Shown here piece after piece: positions 53,209-63,605 of a stretch of 64,000 bases of DNA. This DNA is from Acidimicrobiales bacterium. Lineage in GTDB: Bacteria; Actinomycetota; Acidimicrobiia; Acidimicrobiales; Aldehydirespiratoraceae. The stretch lies in NCBI GenBank assembly GCA_029246685.1, contig JAQWMR010000004.1:1-64000 (forward strand), read 5' to 3'. The translations under genes were made by a program, and so were the position numbers. The notes below the pieces were generated by a model. It made no database searches. It was not told the origin of the DNA and was given only the letters and a program-made list of their open reading frames with translations. Every line of letters starts with the position of its first letter. Within the stretch, counting starts at the first letter, position 1.

Positions 53209-54019
53209 CGGTCGAGTCGCCGTCGTCACAGGCGCCGGTTCCGGCATCGGTCGGGCCATGGTCGCCCACTTCGTGGAGCGGGGCATGAAGGTCGCTGCGG
53301 CCGACATCGATGGTGACGCGGCAGCCGCCGCAGCTTCGGCTGCGGGCGGCGAGACGATCTCAATGGCGGTCGACGTGGCTGACGCGGCTGCCGTCGAGGC
53401 GCTCGCTGCGGAGGTCTACGACACGTGGGGGGCCACGCACCTTCTGTGCAACAACGCCGGCGTGTTCCAGGCCGGTCTCTCCTGGGAGCGGTCCGTCGAG
53501 GACTGGGACTGGGCGCTCGGCGTCAACCTCTGGGGCATCATCCACGGGGTGAAGGCGTTCGTCCCCCGCATGCTCGCGGGCGGCGACGAGGGCCACGTGG
53601 TGAACACCTCTTCCGTCGCTGGATTCGTCGCGGCGCCGTTCTCGGGGCCCTACAACGTCTCGAAGGTGGCCGCCTTCTCGATGAGCGAGACGCTCGCCCA
53701 CGACCTCGCGGCCGTGGGTGCGAGTGTCGGCGCGTCTGTGCTGTGCCCGAGCTCGATCCGCACAGGGATCGCCCACACGGATCGTGTGCGGCCCGGCGGT
53801 CCGTCCGACGAGGGCGCTGATGCCGCGGCGATTCGCGAGTCCCTCTTCCAGATCACCGAGACCGGCATCGATCCGGCCGAGGTGCCACCGATCGTGCTCG
53901 CTGGCATCGCCGCTGGGGACTTCCTGATCGCCACGAAGCCGTCGTACGCGAACCAGATCCAGACCCGGTTCGACGCACTCCTCGACCGGCGGCTCCCGCC
54001 GACTCCGGCGGTCGACTGA
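53192..54019 (+). CDS. SDR family oxidoreductase
   Basis: 275 residues: VAVVTGAGSGIGRAMVAHFVERGM, LLCNNAGVF, NTSSVAGF, YNVSKVAAFSMSETLAHDL and a C-terminal IATKPSYANQIQTRFDALL. The last part is typical of the actinobacterial SDRs annotated near fatty-acid and steroid genes. The ATG lies within the last 17 bases of aceK, so the genes are co-transcribed, but a functional link to isocitrate control is not evident. Confidence 0.85.
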   Translation: MLSTTDGRVAVVTGAGSGIGRAMVAHFVERGMKVAAADIDGDAAAAAASAAGGETISMAVDVADAAAVEALAAEVYDTWGATHLLCNNAGVFQAGLSWERSVEDWDWALGVNLWGIIHGVKAFVPRMLAGGDEGHVVNTSSVAGFVAAPFSGPYNVSKVAAFSMSETLAHDLAAVGASVGASVLCPSSIRTGIAHTDRVRPGGPSDEGADAAAIRESLFQITETGIDPAEVPPIVLAGIAAGDFLIATKPSYANQIQTRFDALLDRRLPPTPAVD

Positions 54020-54023
54020 CGTC

Positions 54024-56000
54024 GTGCGAAACCACGTCGTCGCACTGGACGGACTCCGGGGCGTCGCGGTGGCGGCCGTGGTCGCCTATCACGTTCGCCC
54101 GGATTGGGTGCCGGGCGGCTTCCTGGGTGTCGATCTCTTCTTCGTCCTCTCGGGCTATCTGATCACGAGCCTGCTCCTCGAGGAGCATGAGCGCTCCGGC
54201 CGCATCGACCTCGTCGGCTTCGCCGGCCGCCGAGTCAGACGGCTTGTGCCGGCAGTGCTGCTCGTCGTCCTCGCCGTCTCCGTCTACATCGGGGCGAACG
54301 GAGACCTCGGGGAGATCGAGCGGGCACGTCGGCACGGTCTGGCCACGATCGGCTACGTGGCGAACTGGCTCTTCATCGCTGATGGGGATTCGTACTTCGC
54401 CGATGTGGCCGGCCCGTCGATGCTGCGCCATGTGTGGTCGCTCGCCATCGAGGAGCAGTTCTACCTTCTCTGGCCGCTCATGGCGTGGGGCGCGCTTCGG
54501 CTCGCCGGGCGCCGGGCTGTGGTCGGCGTGGCGCTCGCCGTCGGGGCGGTGTCGGTCGTGCTGATGGCGGTCCTCCACGACGCCGTCGACCCGAGCAGGG
54601 CGTACTTCGGCACCGATACGAGGATCTTCGAGCCCCTCGTCGGCGCCGCCCTCGCCGTTGCGCTGCCGCTGCGAAGCACCAAGCCGCAGTGGCTTGTTCG
54701 ATTTGGAGCGGCTGCCGGCGCGCTGTGGCTGCTCATGTTGCTGTTGGTGGACGACCAGTGGACCGGCTTTTACCTCGGAGGGGCTCTGGCGATCGCTGTT
54801 GTCGTCGGCGCCGTGGTGATCGCGGCCACCGCCGATGGTCCTGTCGCCAAGCTTCTCGCCTGGCGTCCGCTCGTCGGCCTCGGGGTGATCTCCTACGGCG
54901 TGTATCTGTGGCACTGGCCGATCCTGCTCGTCGCCCGTCGGGATAGCTGGACGGGCAGCGTCGCCGATGGCGGAATCGTCGTGTCCTCGGTCGCTGTCGC
55001 GTACGCCTCGCACCGGCTCGTGGAGCGCCCGGTACGTCGGAGCCCACGCCTCGTCGGTTGGCGCCCAGTCGGAGCGGCCGCAGCAGCGATGCTGCTCGTC
55101 GCCGGCCTGGTGGTGGTCTCTACGCGCGGGACGATCCCGGCGGAGGCCGTGACGGTGGACGAGGCGATCCGGGCGATCGTGGACAACGAACCGGCTGCCG
55201 GGGATGGTGAGGGCGCGGACGAGGTCGCCACGACTGATCCCGCGGCGCCACGTCGCCCGATCGTCGTCGCCCTCGTCGGCGACAGCTCCGCGTGGACGTT
55301 GGGCGGTGGTCTCGTGTCGTGGGGGCTCGACCACGGTCCCTACGAGTCGCCGTTCGATCCGGACGAGATCGTGCTGCTCAACCTCGCCCGCAAGGGATAC
55401 CGGCTCGCCCCGGGCGCGACCATCGATCTCGACGTTCCTCGGCCGCGCCCTGACGTCGACCTCGAGGACGAGGCCTGGTGGCGCGACACCATCGCCACGG
55501 TCGAACCCGACCTCGTCGTCGCCCTCTTCGGGCTGAGCGATCTTCAATCCCGCGAGATCAACGGCGACGTGATCGAGTTCGGCTCGCCCGAGTTCGAGGA
55601 GTTGATGAGCTCGGCGGTAACCGACCTGTTCGGTGATCTCGCCGAGACCGCGCCGGTGATCGTCCTGACGACGCCGCCGCTCATCGGCGAACACATGCCG
55701 CAGCCAGTCATGGCCGAGTTCTTCCGCAACGAGTCGGCGCAGCGGGCGACGACGTTGAACGCGATCTTCGCGTCGACCGCGGCGGCTGACGACGGCATCG
55801 CGGTGGTCGACTTCGCTGCACTCCTCTGCCCCGACCGGAGCAGTGACGGGAGCGACCACGGCTGCCTTCTCGGCCTCGACGGGTCGCCCGCTCGTCACGA
55901 CGGCGTGCACTTCACCGCCAACGGAGGACGCCTGGCGGCCTCGTTGTTGCGCGCCGCGCTGCTCGACCACGCCGACGCGGCCAAGCACGACGCGCCGTAG
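54024..56000 (+). CDS. acyltransferase-3 (OafA/YrhL-like) with SGNH C-terminal domain
   Basis: 658 residues from GTG 54024. The N-terminal ~360 residues form the multi-pass acyltransferase-3 domain: ALDGLRGVAVAAVVAYHV opening with the catalytic-His region, VDLFFVLSGYLIT, LRHVWSLAIEEQFYLLWPL and GVYLWHWPI. A periplasmic SGNH-hydrolase-like domain follows (VALVGDSSAWTLGGGL ... DGVHFTANGGRLAA, with Asp and His). Such proteins O-acetylate cell-wall or surface polysaccharides. Membrane-embedded. Confidence 0.88.
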   Translation: MRNHVVALDGLRGVAVAAVVAYHVRPDWVPGGFLGVDLFFVLSGYLITSLLLEEHERSGRIDLVGFAGRRVRRLVPAVLLVVLAVSVYIGANGDLGEIERARRHGLATIGYVANWLFIADGDSYFADVAGPSMLRHVWSLAIEEQFYLLWPLMAWGALRLAGRRAVVGVALAVGAVSVVLMAVLHDAVDPSRAYFGTDTRIFEPLVGAALAVALPLRSTKPQWLVRFGAAAGALWLLMLLLVDDQWTGFYLGGALAIAVVVGAVVIAATADGPVAKLLAWRPLVGLGVISYGVYLWHWPILLVARRDSWTGSVADGGIVVSSVAVAYASHRLVERPVRRSPRLVGWRPVGAAAAAMLLVAGLVVVSTRGTIPAEAVTVDEAIRAIVDNEPAAGDGEGADEVATTDPAAPRRPIVVALVGDSSAWTLGGGLVSWGLDHGPYESPFDPDEIVLLNLARKGYRLAPGATIDLDVPRPRPDVDLEDEAWWRDTIATVEPDLVVALFGLSDLQSREINGDVIEFGSPEFEELMSSAVTDLFGDLAETAPVIVLTTPPLIGEHMPQPVMAEFFRNESAQRATTLNAIFASTAAADDGIAVVDFAALLCPDRSSDGSDHGCLLGLDGSPARHDGVHFTANGGRLAASLLRAALLDHADAAKHDAP

Positions 56001-56009
56001 AGTCGCCGC

Positions 56010-56990
56010 ATGCGCGCCATCGTCCTCGAGGAGAAGGGCGGACCGGAGGTTCTCCAGGTCCGCGACGACATTCCGGACCCCACACCGGGTCCGGAGGAGG
56101 TCGTGGTCGACATCGTCTCCACGTCGGTCAACCGCGCTGATCTTCTCCAACGCATGGGTCTGTATCCGGGGCCGCCGTCGGAACACGAGATACCCGGGCT
56201 CGAGTTCGCAGGGCGTGTCGCCGCGGTCGGGGATCGCGTGAGCGACCGCGTGGTAGGTGACGCGGTGATGGCCATCAGCAATGGCGGGTGCTACGCCGAG
56301 AAGATCGCGATCCATTCCCGCCAGACCATGCCCGTTCCCGCGGCGCTTCCGCTCAGTGATGCCGGCGCCTTCCCGGAGGTCTACATCACCGCCTGGGACG
56401 CCCTCGTGCGCCAGGGTGGGCTGACCTCGGGTCGCTGGGCGCTGGTCCATGCGGGCGCGAGCGGTGTGGGAACTGCGTCCATCCAGATCGCCAAGGCGTT
56501 GGGCGCCCGCATCGCCGTGACGGCGTCGGCCAGCAAGCACGACGTGTGCCGGGCCCTCGGCGCCGATGCAGTGATCGACTACGCGAGCGAGGACTTCGCG
56601 GTACGGACGCTCGAGCTGACCGACGGCGAAGGCGCCGACGTCGTACTCGACGTGATCGGCGGCGAGTATCTGCCGCGCAACGTCCAGGCGCTGCGGCTCG
56701 GTGGCCGGATCATCCAGGTCGGCGTGATGGACGGCGGGCCGGTGCCGTTCGACGTGGGCTCGCTGCTGATGAAGCGGGCCTCGGTCACCGGGACCACGCT
56801 TCGGGCCCGTCCGCTCGAGGAGAAGATCGCGGTGACCCGTGAGTTCGCGGCGCAGATGCTGCCGCGGGTCGGCGAGGGCGGGTTGGCGCCCGTGATCGAC
56901 AGCCGGTTCCCGCTCGCGGAGGTGGGCGCGGCGCACGAACGAATGGGCGCGAACCTCAACGCCGGCAAGATCGTGCTCGACGTCGGCTGA
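56010..56990 (+). CDS. NAD(P)H:quinone oxidoreductase family protein 2 (PIG3-like)
   Basis: 326 residues. MRAIVLEEKGGPEVLQVRDDIPDPTPGPEEVVVDIVSTSVNRADLLQRMGLYPGPP is the typical PIG3/TP53I3 opening, followed by a Rossmann domain with VHAGASGVGTASIQIAKALGA. It reduces quinones or enones with NADPH. It lies nine bases after the acyltransferase stop and is convergent with the PhzF-like gene. Confidence 0.87.
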   Translation: MRAIVLEEKGGPEVLQVRDDIPDPTPGPEEVVVDIVSTSVNRADLLQRMGLYPGPPSEHEIPGLEFAGRVAAVGDRVSDRVVGDAVMAISNGGCYAEKIAIHSRQTMPVPAALPLSDAGAFPEVYITAWDALVRQGGLTSGRWALVHAGASGVGTASIQIAKALGARIAVTASASKHDVCRALGADAVIDYASEDFAVRTLELTDGEGADVVLDVIGGEYLPRNVQALRLGGRIIQVGVMDGGPVPFDVGSLLMKRASVTGTTLRARPLEEKIAVTREFAAQMLPRVGEGGLAPVIDSRFPLAEVGAAHERMGANLNAGKIVLDVG

Positions 56991-56996
56991 GCGGCC

Positions 56997-57791
56997 TCAG
57001 ACGGCGAACTCACCGCGCATCGTGGTGACCGCCTGACCGAAGATCTCGACGCTTTCGCCCACCCGGGAGATCTCCATTTCGCCGCCGCGGGCCGACGCCT
57101 GGTGGAACTTCAGCCGATCCTGCTGGAGTCGGGCACTCCAGTACGGGGCGAGCATGCAGTGGGCCGAGCCCGTGACGGCGTCCTCGTCGATTCCGATCGA
57201 CGGAGCGAAGAAGCGAGAAACTACGTCGTAGTCGGCGCCGTCGTCCGCTGCGGCGGTCACCGCCACAGCCCGGCAGTCGACCCTGCGCAGCAGGCTGAAC
57301 GTGGGGCGGACGCGGCGAACGGCCACCTCATCGGCCAGGGCCACCAGGTAGGTCGACGCGCGACCCTTGCGGACCGGCGTCTCGTCGGGCACCCCGAGGG
57401 CCGCGAGCATGCCGGTCGGAGGCTCGGCCTGCCGCGTGGAGTCGGCCGGGAAGTCGAGAATGATGCCGTCCGGGAAAGCCTGTGCCGCGAGGAGTCCGAC
57501 GCCCGTGGTGTAACGGATCGTGCCCTCGATCCCGTGGTCGGTGGCCAGGACGTGCGTGGTGGCCAGGGTTGCATGACCGCACAGCTCCAACTCGACCGTG
57601 GGGGAGAACCACCGCAGGTCCCACAGTTCGCCGTCGGCGTGGCAGAACGCCGTTGCGGCGAGGTTCATCTCCCGCGCCGTCTGTTGCATCCAGTCGTCGT
57701 CGGCAGGACCGTCGAGAATGCACACCGCGGCCGGATTTCCCCGGAAGGGGACGCTGGTGAAGGCGTCGACGACGGTGACGAACGTGCCCAT
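56997..57791 (-). CDS. PhzF family isomerase-like protein
   Basis: 264 residues. The opening TVVDAFTSVPFRGNPAAVCIL, with DLRWFSPTVELELCGHATLATTHVL and IDEDAVTGSAHCMLAPYWS, is diagnostic of the PhzF fold (GNPAAV, CGHATL, VTGSAH); a conserved acidic residue acts as acid/base in studied members. Family members isomerise small acids, and most are of unknown role. The start at 57791 is only 27 bases from the divergent P450 ATG at 57819. Confidence 0.87.
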   Translation of the reverse strand: MGTFVTVVDAFTSVPFRGNPAAVCILDGPADDDWMQQTAREMNLAATAFCHADGELWDLRWFSPTVELELCGHATLATTHVLATDHGIEGTIRYTTGVGLLAAQAFPDGIILDFPADSTRQAEPPTGMLAALGVPDETPVRKGRASTYLVALADEVAVRRVRPTFSLLRRVDCRAVAVTAAADDGADYDVVSRFFAPSIGIDEDAVTGSAHCMLAPYWSARLQQDRLKFHQASARGGEMEISRVGESVEIFGQAVTTMRGEFAV

Positions 57792-57818
57792 AGCGCCATG
57801 TTCGCCTATTTTCTGGCC

Positions 57819-59036
57819 ATGGCGAATCATCCCGTGCGTGACCACATCGATTTGATGGACGGCAACTGGTATGCCGCGCAGCCCCACGAAGACTGGACGT
57901 GGATGCGGGCGAACGCGCCCGTGTACTACGACCCGAACTCCGACATCTGGGCCGTGGCGAAGTACGACGACATTCTCACCATCTCGAGGGACCCGAAGAC
58001 GTACTCGTCGTACAGGGCACCTCGGCCCAAGGGTGATCCGCTGCCGATGATGATCTCGATGGACGACCCGGACCATCTCAACCGCCGCAAGCTCGTCAAC
58101 AAGGGCTTCACCCCGAAGCGGGTGCGGGACAAGCTCGGCCAGATCGGCGATCTCTGCGACATGATCATTGACCGCGTCTGCGAGAAGGGCGAAGCGGACT
58201 TCGTGTGGGACATCGCGGCCCCGCTGCCGCTCCTGCTGATCGGGGACATGCTCGGTTTCCCTCGCGAATCGTTCGACGATCTCCTCGAGTGGTCCGACGA
58301 TCTGATTCGGGGGACGACGACCTCATCTCCTGAGGCGTCCGAGAAGGCCATGCTCGCAGGGATCGCGTTTCGCGAGTTCCAGCTCGGGATCATCGCCGAC
58401 CGTCGAGCGAACCCGGGCGGCGATGATCTGGTGTCGATCCTGTGTGATTCGGAAGTCGATGGCGATCAGCTCGACGATGAGTCGATCGTGCAGGAATCGC
58501 TCCTTATCCTCATCGGAGGCGACGAGACGTCGCGCCATGTCATCACCGGTGGCATGCAGGCGCTGATGGAGTTCTCCGGCGAGCGGGAGAAGCTCCAGAC
58601 GGACATCGATGGTCAGATCGAGGATGCGGTCGAAGAGATGCTCCGGTGGGTGACGCCCATCAAGAACATGGCTCGCACGGTGATGGAGGACGTCGAGATC
58701 CGGGGCGAGGTCATCCCGGCCGAGAGCGACGTGATCATGCTCTACCCCTCCGGAAACCGCGACGAAGAGCACTTCGTCGATCCGTTCCGGTTCGACATCG
58801 CGCGTGACCCGAACCACCACATGGCGTTCGGCTTCGGCGCCCACTTCTGCCTCGGGGCGTCGCTGGCCCGCCTGGAGCTGAAGGAGATGTTCACGAAGGT
58901 GCTGACCCGTCTGCCCGACATCGACATGGCGGTACCGCAGTCTGAGCTGCCCTGGCGCAACTCCAACTTCATCACCGGCGTGGAGTCCATGCCGGTCCGG
59001 TTCACCCCGACCGAGAAGGTTGGCGTCACGGCCTAG
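57819..59036 (+). CDS. cytochrome P450
   Basis: 405 residues from ATG 57819 (412 from ATG 57798). I-helix IGGDETSRHVITGG, ExxR in EEMLRW, and heme loop FGFGAHFCLGASLAR with the Cys ligand. The sequence is in the style of the actinobacterial CYP142/CYP125-like or CYP124-like groups (DPDHLNRRKLVNKGFTPKRV), which hydroxylate steroid or isoprenoid side chains, but the subfamily is not certain. A TATTTT box ends six bases before ATG 57819, suggesting a leaderless transcript and favouring this start. No ferredoxin gene is adjacent. Confidence 0.88.
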   Translation: MANHPVRDHIDLMDGNWYAAQPHEDWTWMRANAPVYYDPNSDIWAVAKYDDILTISRDPKTYSSYRAPRPKGDPLPMMISMDDPDHLNRRKLVNKGFTPKRVRDKLGQIGDLCDMIIDRVCEKGEADFVWDIAAPLPLLLIGDMLGFPRESFDDLLEWSDDLIRGTTTSSPEASEKAMLAGIAFREFQLGIIADRRANPGGDDLVSILCDSEVDGDQLDDESIVQESLLILIGGDETSRHVITGGMQALMEFSGEREKLQTDIDGQIEDAVEEMLRWVTPIKNMARTVMEDVEIRGEVIPAESDVIMLYPSGNRDEEHFVDPFRFDIARDPNHHMAFGFGAHFCLGASLARLELKEMFTKVLTRLPDIDMAVPQSELPWRNSNFITGVESMPVRFTPTEKVGVTA

Positions 59037-59051
59037 AAGCCGCGAACGCGC

Positions 59052-59677
59052 TCAGCCGGCGAAGCGGCGGTACCGGTCCACCTCGACCGCATGGTGGCGT
59101 TCGATCTCTGCTCGCGTGGCGGCATCGAGCGCCGTCCGTTCGTCGGGCGTGACGTTCGTCCGCAACACCGCGCCGGAGGTCGACCAGCCGAGCAGTTCCG
59201 CCAGCCGCGCCAGGTCCTCGTCGTAGCGCTCCGTGATGCCGACGAAGTCGAAGTCGGCGGGGGAGAGGCCGTCGAGATACTTCGTCTCGAACTCGGTGTG
59301 GATCACGTCCCACGCCGCGAACTCCGCGAGCGACATGCCGGACGTCAGGAAGTACGTGTGGTTGCCGTTCCCCTGCGGCTCCGAGGACAGCCAGAAGTCG
59401 TAGTACTACGCGATCCGCTCGGCCGGGTCCCGCAGCCACATGATGAGCTTCGCGTTGCGCCCCGCACTCCAGAACTGTGACGGCGAGAAGTGCCCGTGCA
59501 CGGCCCGGTAGAGACGGCCGTTCAGCCCGATGTCTCGATACACGGGGGCGACGTCGTCGCCGTACTCGGCATCGAGCGCCTCGCGAAACGAGGTGCCCGC
59601 CGTCTTCGGGACCTGGAGGCTGATCAGTTCCAGCCGGGACGAGCGGAGTCGTCCGAGCCGGTTGCGTAGCGAGTGCT

Positions 59678-59681
<4 letters not shown>
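59052..59681 (-). pseudogene. sulfotransferase interrupted by an amber codon
   Basis: The minus strand encodes a small sulfotransferase: LISLQVPKTAGTSFREAL (PAPS loop), later MWLRDPAERIA, then TAG (59408-59406), then YYDFWLSSEPQGNGNHTYFLTSGMSLAEF and about 80 more residues in the same frame. The family motif RDPxERxxSxYxxW predicts Ser where the stop is, so TCG to TAG (one base) explains it. No ATG, GTG or TTG precedes the domain; CTG at 59681 overlaps the citrate synthase stop. A nonsense pseudogene or a sequencing error. Confidence 0.72.
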
Positions 59682-60943
<1,262 letters not shown>

Positions 60944-61003
60944 GGCGTTGAATCTAGACCGCGATGCACCTGCCTCACACCTTGGAGCGGGCGCGATGCC
61001 GGT

Positions 61004-62347
61004 CTAGAGCGGCGTGTTGTCGTGGCGTCGACGGGGAAGCTTCTCTCGCTTTCCGGCCAGCATCTCGAGCGCGGCGTGGACCTGGGAGCGGGTGTCCGCC
61101 GGATCGATCACCGCGTCGATCGTGCCTCGCTCGGCGGCGATGTAGGGATTGAGCAGCCGTTCTTCATATTCGGTCTCGTGGTCGAGGCGTTCCTCGGGTG
61201 TCGCACGGCGGTGGAGGATCTCCACGGCTCCCTTGGCCCCCATGACGGCGATCTCCGCCGAAGGCCACGCCAGGGCCAGGTCGTTGCCCATCATCTTGGA
61301 GTCCATGGCGATGTAGGCGCCGCCGTACGACTTGCGGGTGGTGACGTTGACTCGCGGCACGGTGGCCCGGGCGTAGGCGAACGCCATCTGGGCGCCGTAG
61401 CGGATCATTCCCCGCCACTCGAGATCCTTGCCCGGGTAGAAGCCGGACGTGTCGACGAGCGTGAGGATCGCGATGTTGAACGCGTCGCAGAACGCGACGA
61501 AACGGGCGCCCTTGCGCGACGCGGTGATGTCGAGGGTGCCGGCGATCGTCTGAGGCTGGTTCGCGATGATCCCGATCGGTCGTCCACCGACCGTCGCGAA
61601 CGCGGTCACGAGGTTTGCCGCCCAGTCGGCGTGGAGTTCGAGTAGGTAGCCGTCGTCGACGATCGCGGCCGCGACGTCGCGGCTGTCGTACGAGCCGTTC
61701 GAGGACTCGGGGAGGACGTCGTAGGCCTCGGGCGTGAGCCGGTCGACGGGATCGGTGCAGACCGACTGCGGGGCGGCCTCGTCGGTATGGTCCGGGAGGA
61801 AGGCGAGGAACTCGGAGGCGAGGGCTTCGGCCTCCTCCATGTCGGCGGCGACCATCGAGGCGACGCCTGAGGTTCGGCCGTGAACGGCAGCCCCGCCAAG
61901 TTCCTCGGAGTCGATGGGAATTCCAGTGAACTGCTCGACCATCAACGGGCCCGACACGAACGCGTAGCTGTCGCGGATCATGATCACGATGTCGGCGAGG
62001 CCGAGCATGAGCGCGGGCCCGGAGACCGTGGGCCCATTGACGATCACGATCGTGGGGATGACGCCCGAGCACCGGGTCATCTCGCGAGCGGCGCCGCCCC
62101 AGCCGTCGAGCGCTGCGACTCCCTCGCGTAGGTCAGCGCCAGCGGAGGCCAGACGAATCACCAACGGGAGTCGCTGATCGAGCGCGTAACGGGCGGCGGC
62201 CGCGATGGTGTGACCATCGCTCGGGGAGAGGGCGCCGGCGTCGTCACCATCGTGGGCGTCGACCACGATGACCCGGCGGCCGTGGAAGTCCGAGGCCTTC
62301 GCTCGCACGAATCCCGCGGCGCGAGCTCGGATGTCGACCGTTGTCAT
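61004..62347 (-). CDS. acyl-CoA carboxylase carboxyltransferase (beta) subunit-like
   Basis: About 447 residues with the crotonase-like carboxyltransferase fold. N-terminal domain IVIVNGPTVSGPALMLGLADIVIMI; C-terminal domain NQPQTIAGTLDITASRKGARFVAFCDAFNIAILTLVDTSGFYPGKDLEWRGMIRYGAQMAFAYARATVPRVNVTTRKSYGGAYIAMDSK, close to the acetyl/propionyl-CoA carboxylase pattern. It moves a carboxyl group from biotin to an acyl-CoA. It is shorter than the usual 510-540 residues, mainly at the N terminus, and no biotin carboxylase gene is adjacent. A GTG at 62359 is an alternative start. Confidence 0.82.
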   Translation of the reverse strand: MTTVDIRARAAGFVRAKASDFHGRRVIVVDAHDGDDAGALSPSDGHTIAAAARYALDQRLPLVIRLASAGADLREGVAALDGWGGAAREMTRCSGVIPTIVIVNGPTVSGPALMLGLADIVIMIRDSYAFVSGPLMVEQFTGIPIDSEELGGAAVHGRTSGVASMVAADMEEAEALASEFLAFLPDHTDEAAPQSVCTDPVDRLTPEAYDVLPESSNGSYDSRDVAAAIVDDGYLLELHADWAANLVTAFATVGGRPIGIIANQPQTIAGTLDITASRKGARFVAFCDAFNIAILTLVDTSGFYPGKDLEWRGMIRYGAQMAFAYARATVPRVNVTTRKSYGGAYIAMDSKMMGNDLALAWPSAEIAVMGAKGAVEILHRRATPEERLDHETEYEERLLNPYIAAERGTIDAVIDPADTRSQVHAALEMLAGKREKLPRRRHDNTPL

Positions 62348-62402
62348 GTCCTGCGTCACCCCCGTGCGACTCGCCTCGTGGCGGAGACGTTACGGCCTCT
62401 GC

Positions 62403-63326
62403 CTAGTCCGTCGCAGGTGTGGCCGGGCTGATGACGGCCTGGGCCGGCCCCTCCGCGGCCACGATGCGGCGGATCAGGTCGGCGAGCGCCCGGGTGGGAG
62501 CCGATGGCGGGGTGCGCCGCGGGGTGGCGAGACCGACGATGCGAGGAGACAGGCCCTCGACGTTGACGCGCTTCCAGTCGCCTTCGAGCCAACTCGGTGC
62601 CGCACTGGCGGGCACGAGCGCCGGGGCGAACCCCTGGAATGCGAGTGAGGTGAGGAGACGCAGGCCGTCGACTTCGGCGCGGGTCGACAAGGTGACCCGG
62701 GCCCGGCGCGCGTCGGTGTCGATCTCGTCGCGGAACGCGGTGCCCTGGGGCGGCAGGAGGATCTGGTGTGACGACAGCTCGGCGAGATCCACCCGGTCGT
62801 GTTGCGCGAGCGGGTGAGCCAACGGCGTCACGATGATTCGCTCCTCGGTGAACAACACATCCGTGTCAACGTCGGGGTCGTCCACGGGCATGTTGATGAC
62901 GGCCAGGTCGAGGCGATCGCTCAGCAGCTGGGGCAGCAGCGACGTGGTGGTGGCCTCGATCACCCGCAGTTCGACGCGGGGAAACTCCGCGGACACGCCG
63001 TTGAGCACGGCGGGCACGAGCCAGCGGGCGGTCGTGCCGATGACGCCGGTCCGTACGGTGCCGCTGACGTCGTCGCGAAGGGAGATGAGGTCGTCTTCGA
63101 TTGCTCGGAGTTCGGCGAGGATGCGGCGAGCCCGGTCAGCCACGATCGCGCCCTCGACCGTGAGCTCCCCCTCGGCCCGATCGATGAGCGTGGAGCCCAC
63201 CTCTTGCTCGAGGCGGGCGACGTGCGTGGAGACGTTGCTCTGGACGGTGTGGAGGGCCCGGGCGGCCGCGGAGAACGAATGGTGCTCGGCGACAGCCAGC
63301 AGGGCGTGGAGCTGGCGTAAATCCAT
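62403..63326 (-). CDS. LysR family transcriptional regulator
   Basis: 307 residues. N-terminal HTH MDLRQLHALLAVAEHHSFSAAARALHTVQSNVSTHVARLEQEVG, then a periplasmic-binding-like effector domain (GVIGTTARWLVPAVLNGVSAEFPRVELRV). It lies 55 bases upstream of, and in the same direction as, the carboxyltransferase gene and may control it. The ATG at 63326 is chosen as the HTH begins there. Confidence 0.87.
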   Translation of the reverse strand: MDLRQLHALLAVAEHHSFSAAARALHTVQSNVSTHVARLEQEVGSTLIDRAEGELTVEGAIVADRARRILAELRAIEDDLISLRDDVSGTVRTGVIGTTARWLVPAVLNGVSAEFPRVELRVIEATTTSLLPQLLSDRLDLAVINMPVDDPDVDTDVLFTEERIIVTPLAHPLAQHDRVDLAELSSHQILLPPQGTAFRDEIDTDARRARVTLSTRAEVDGLRLLTSLAFQGFAPALVPASAAPSWLEGDWKRVNVEGLSPRIVGLATPRRTPPSAPTRALADLIRRIVAAEGPAQAVISPATPATD

Positions 63327-63456
63327 CGCTGTGAATGATAGCACATATCCCTCGGAACTGTTGGAAAGATGGGTCCGGGTCTGCTTGAATGATCACAACG
63401 ACGACGAAGGGTATCCCCTAACCCGCGTCAGTCAGCCTAGATTTCCGTCCCCCCAT

Positions 63457-63517
63457 TCGGAGTCTGAGGCTCCGAGAAGCGGCTGGTTGTCCCCCAAGAG
63501 CAATCCAGTCGCTTCTC
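63457..63517. other. structured intergenic element
   Basis: Two adjoining stems in the LysR-HAD intergenic region: TCGGAG (63457-63462) with CTCCGA (63470-63475), and GAGAAGCGGCTGG (63474-63486) with CCAGTCGCTTCTC (63505-63517, 12 of 13 paired) around an 18-base loop. C-rich flanks are present and a GGTTTT stretch follows. Could be a terminator-like structure or a small RNA; no match to a known riboswitch. Confidence 0.35.
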
Positions 63518-63605
63518 TCGGTTTTGCGGCGGGGTTTTCCAGCCCTGTTTTGGGACCGGGCCTGGCGCCGGCCGTTGGCCTGGTCCTCGCCACTACGCTG
63601 CGACG

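Noticed and set aside
53853..56936. A 1027-codon open frame on the minus strand
   Set aside because: It lies antisense to the SDR, acyltransferase and quinone oxidoreductase genes, is full of Arg, His and Asp, and shows no family motif. It is a codon-bias shadow of GC-rich genes.
59052..59336. Independent 94-residue protein starting at ATG 59336
   Set aside because: It aligns as the C-terminal continuation of the sulfotransferase across the amber codon, so it is part of the broken gene.
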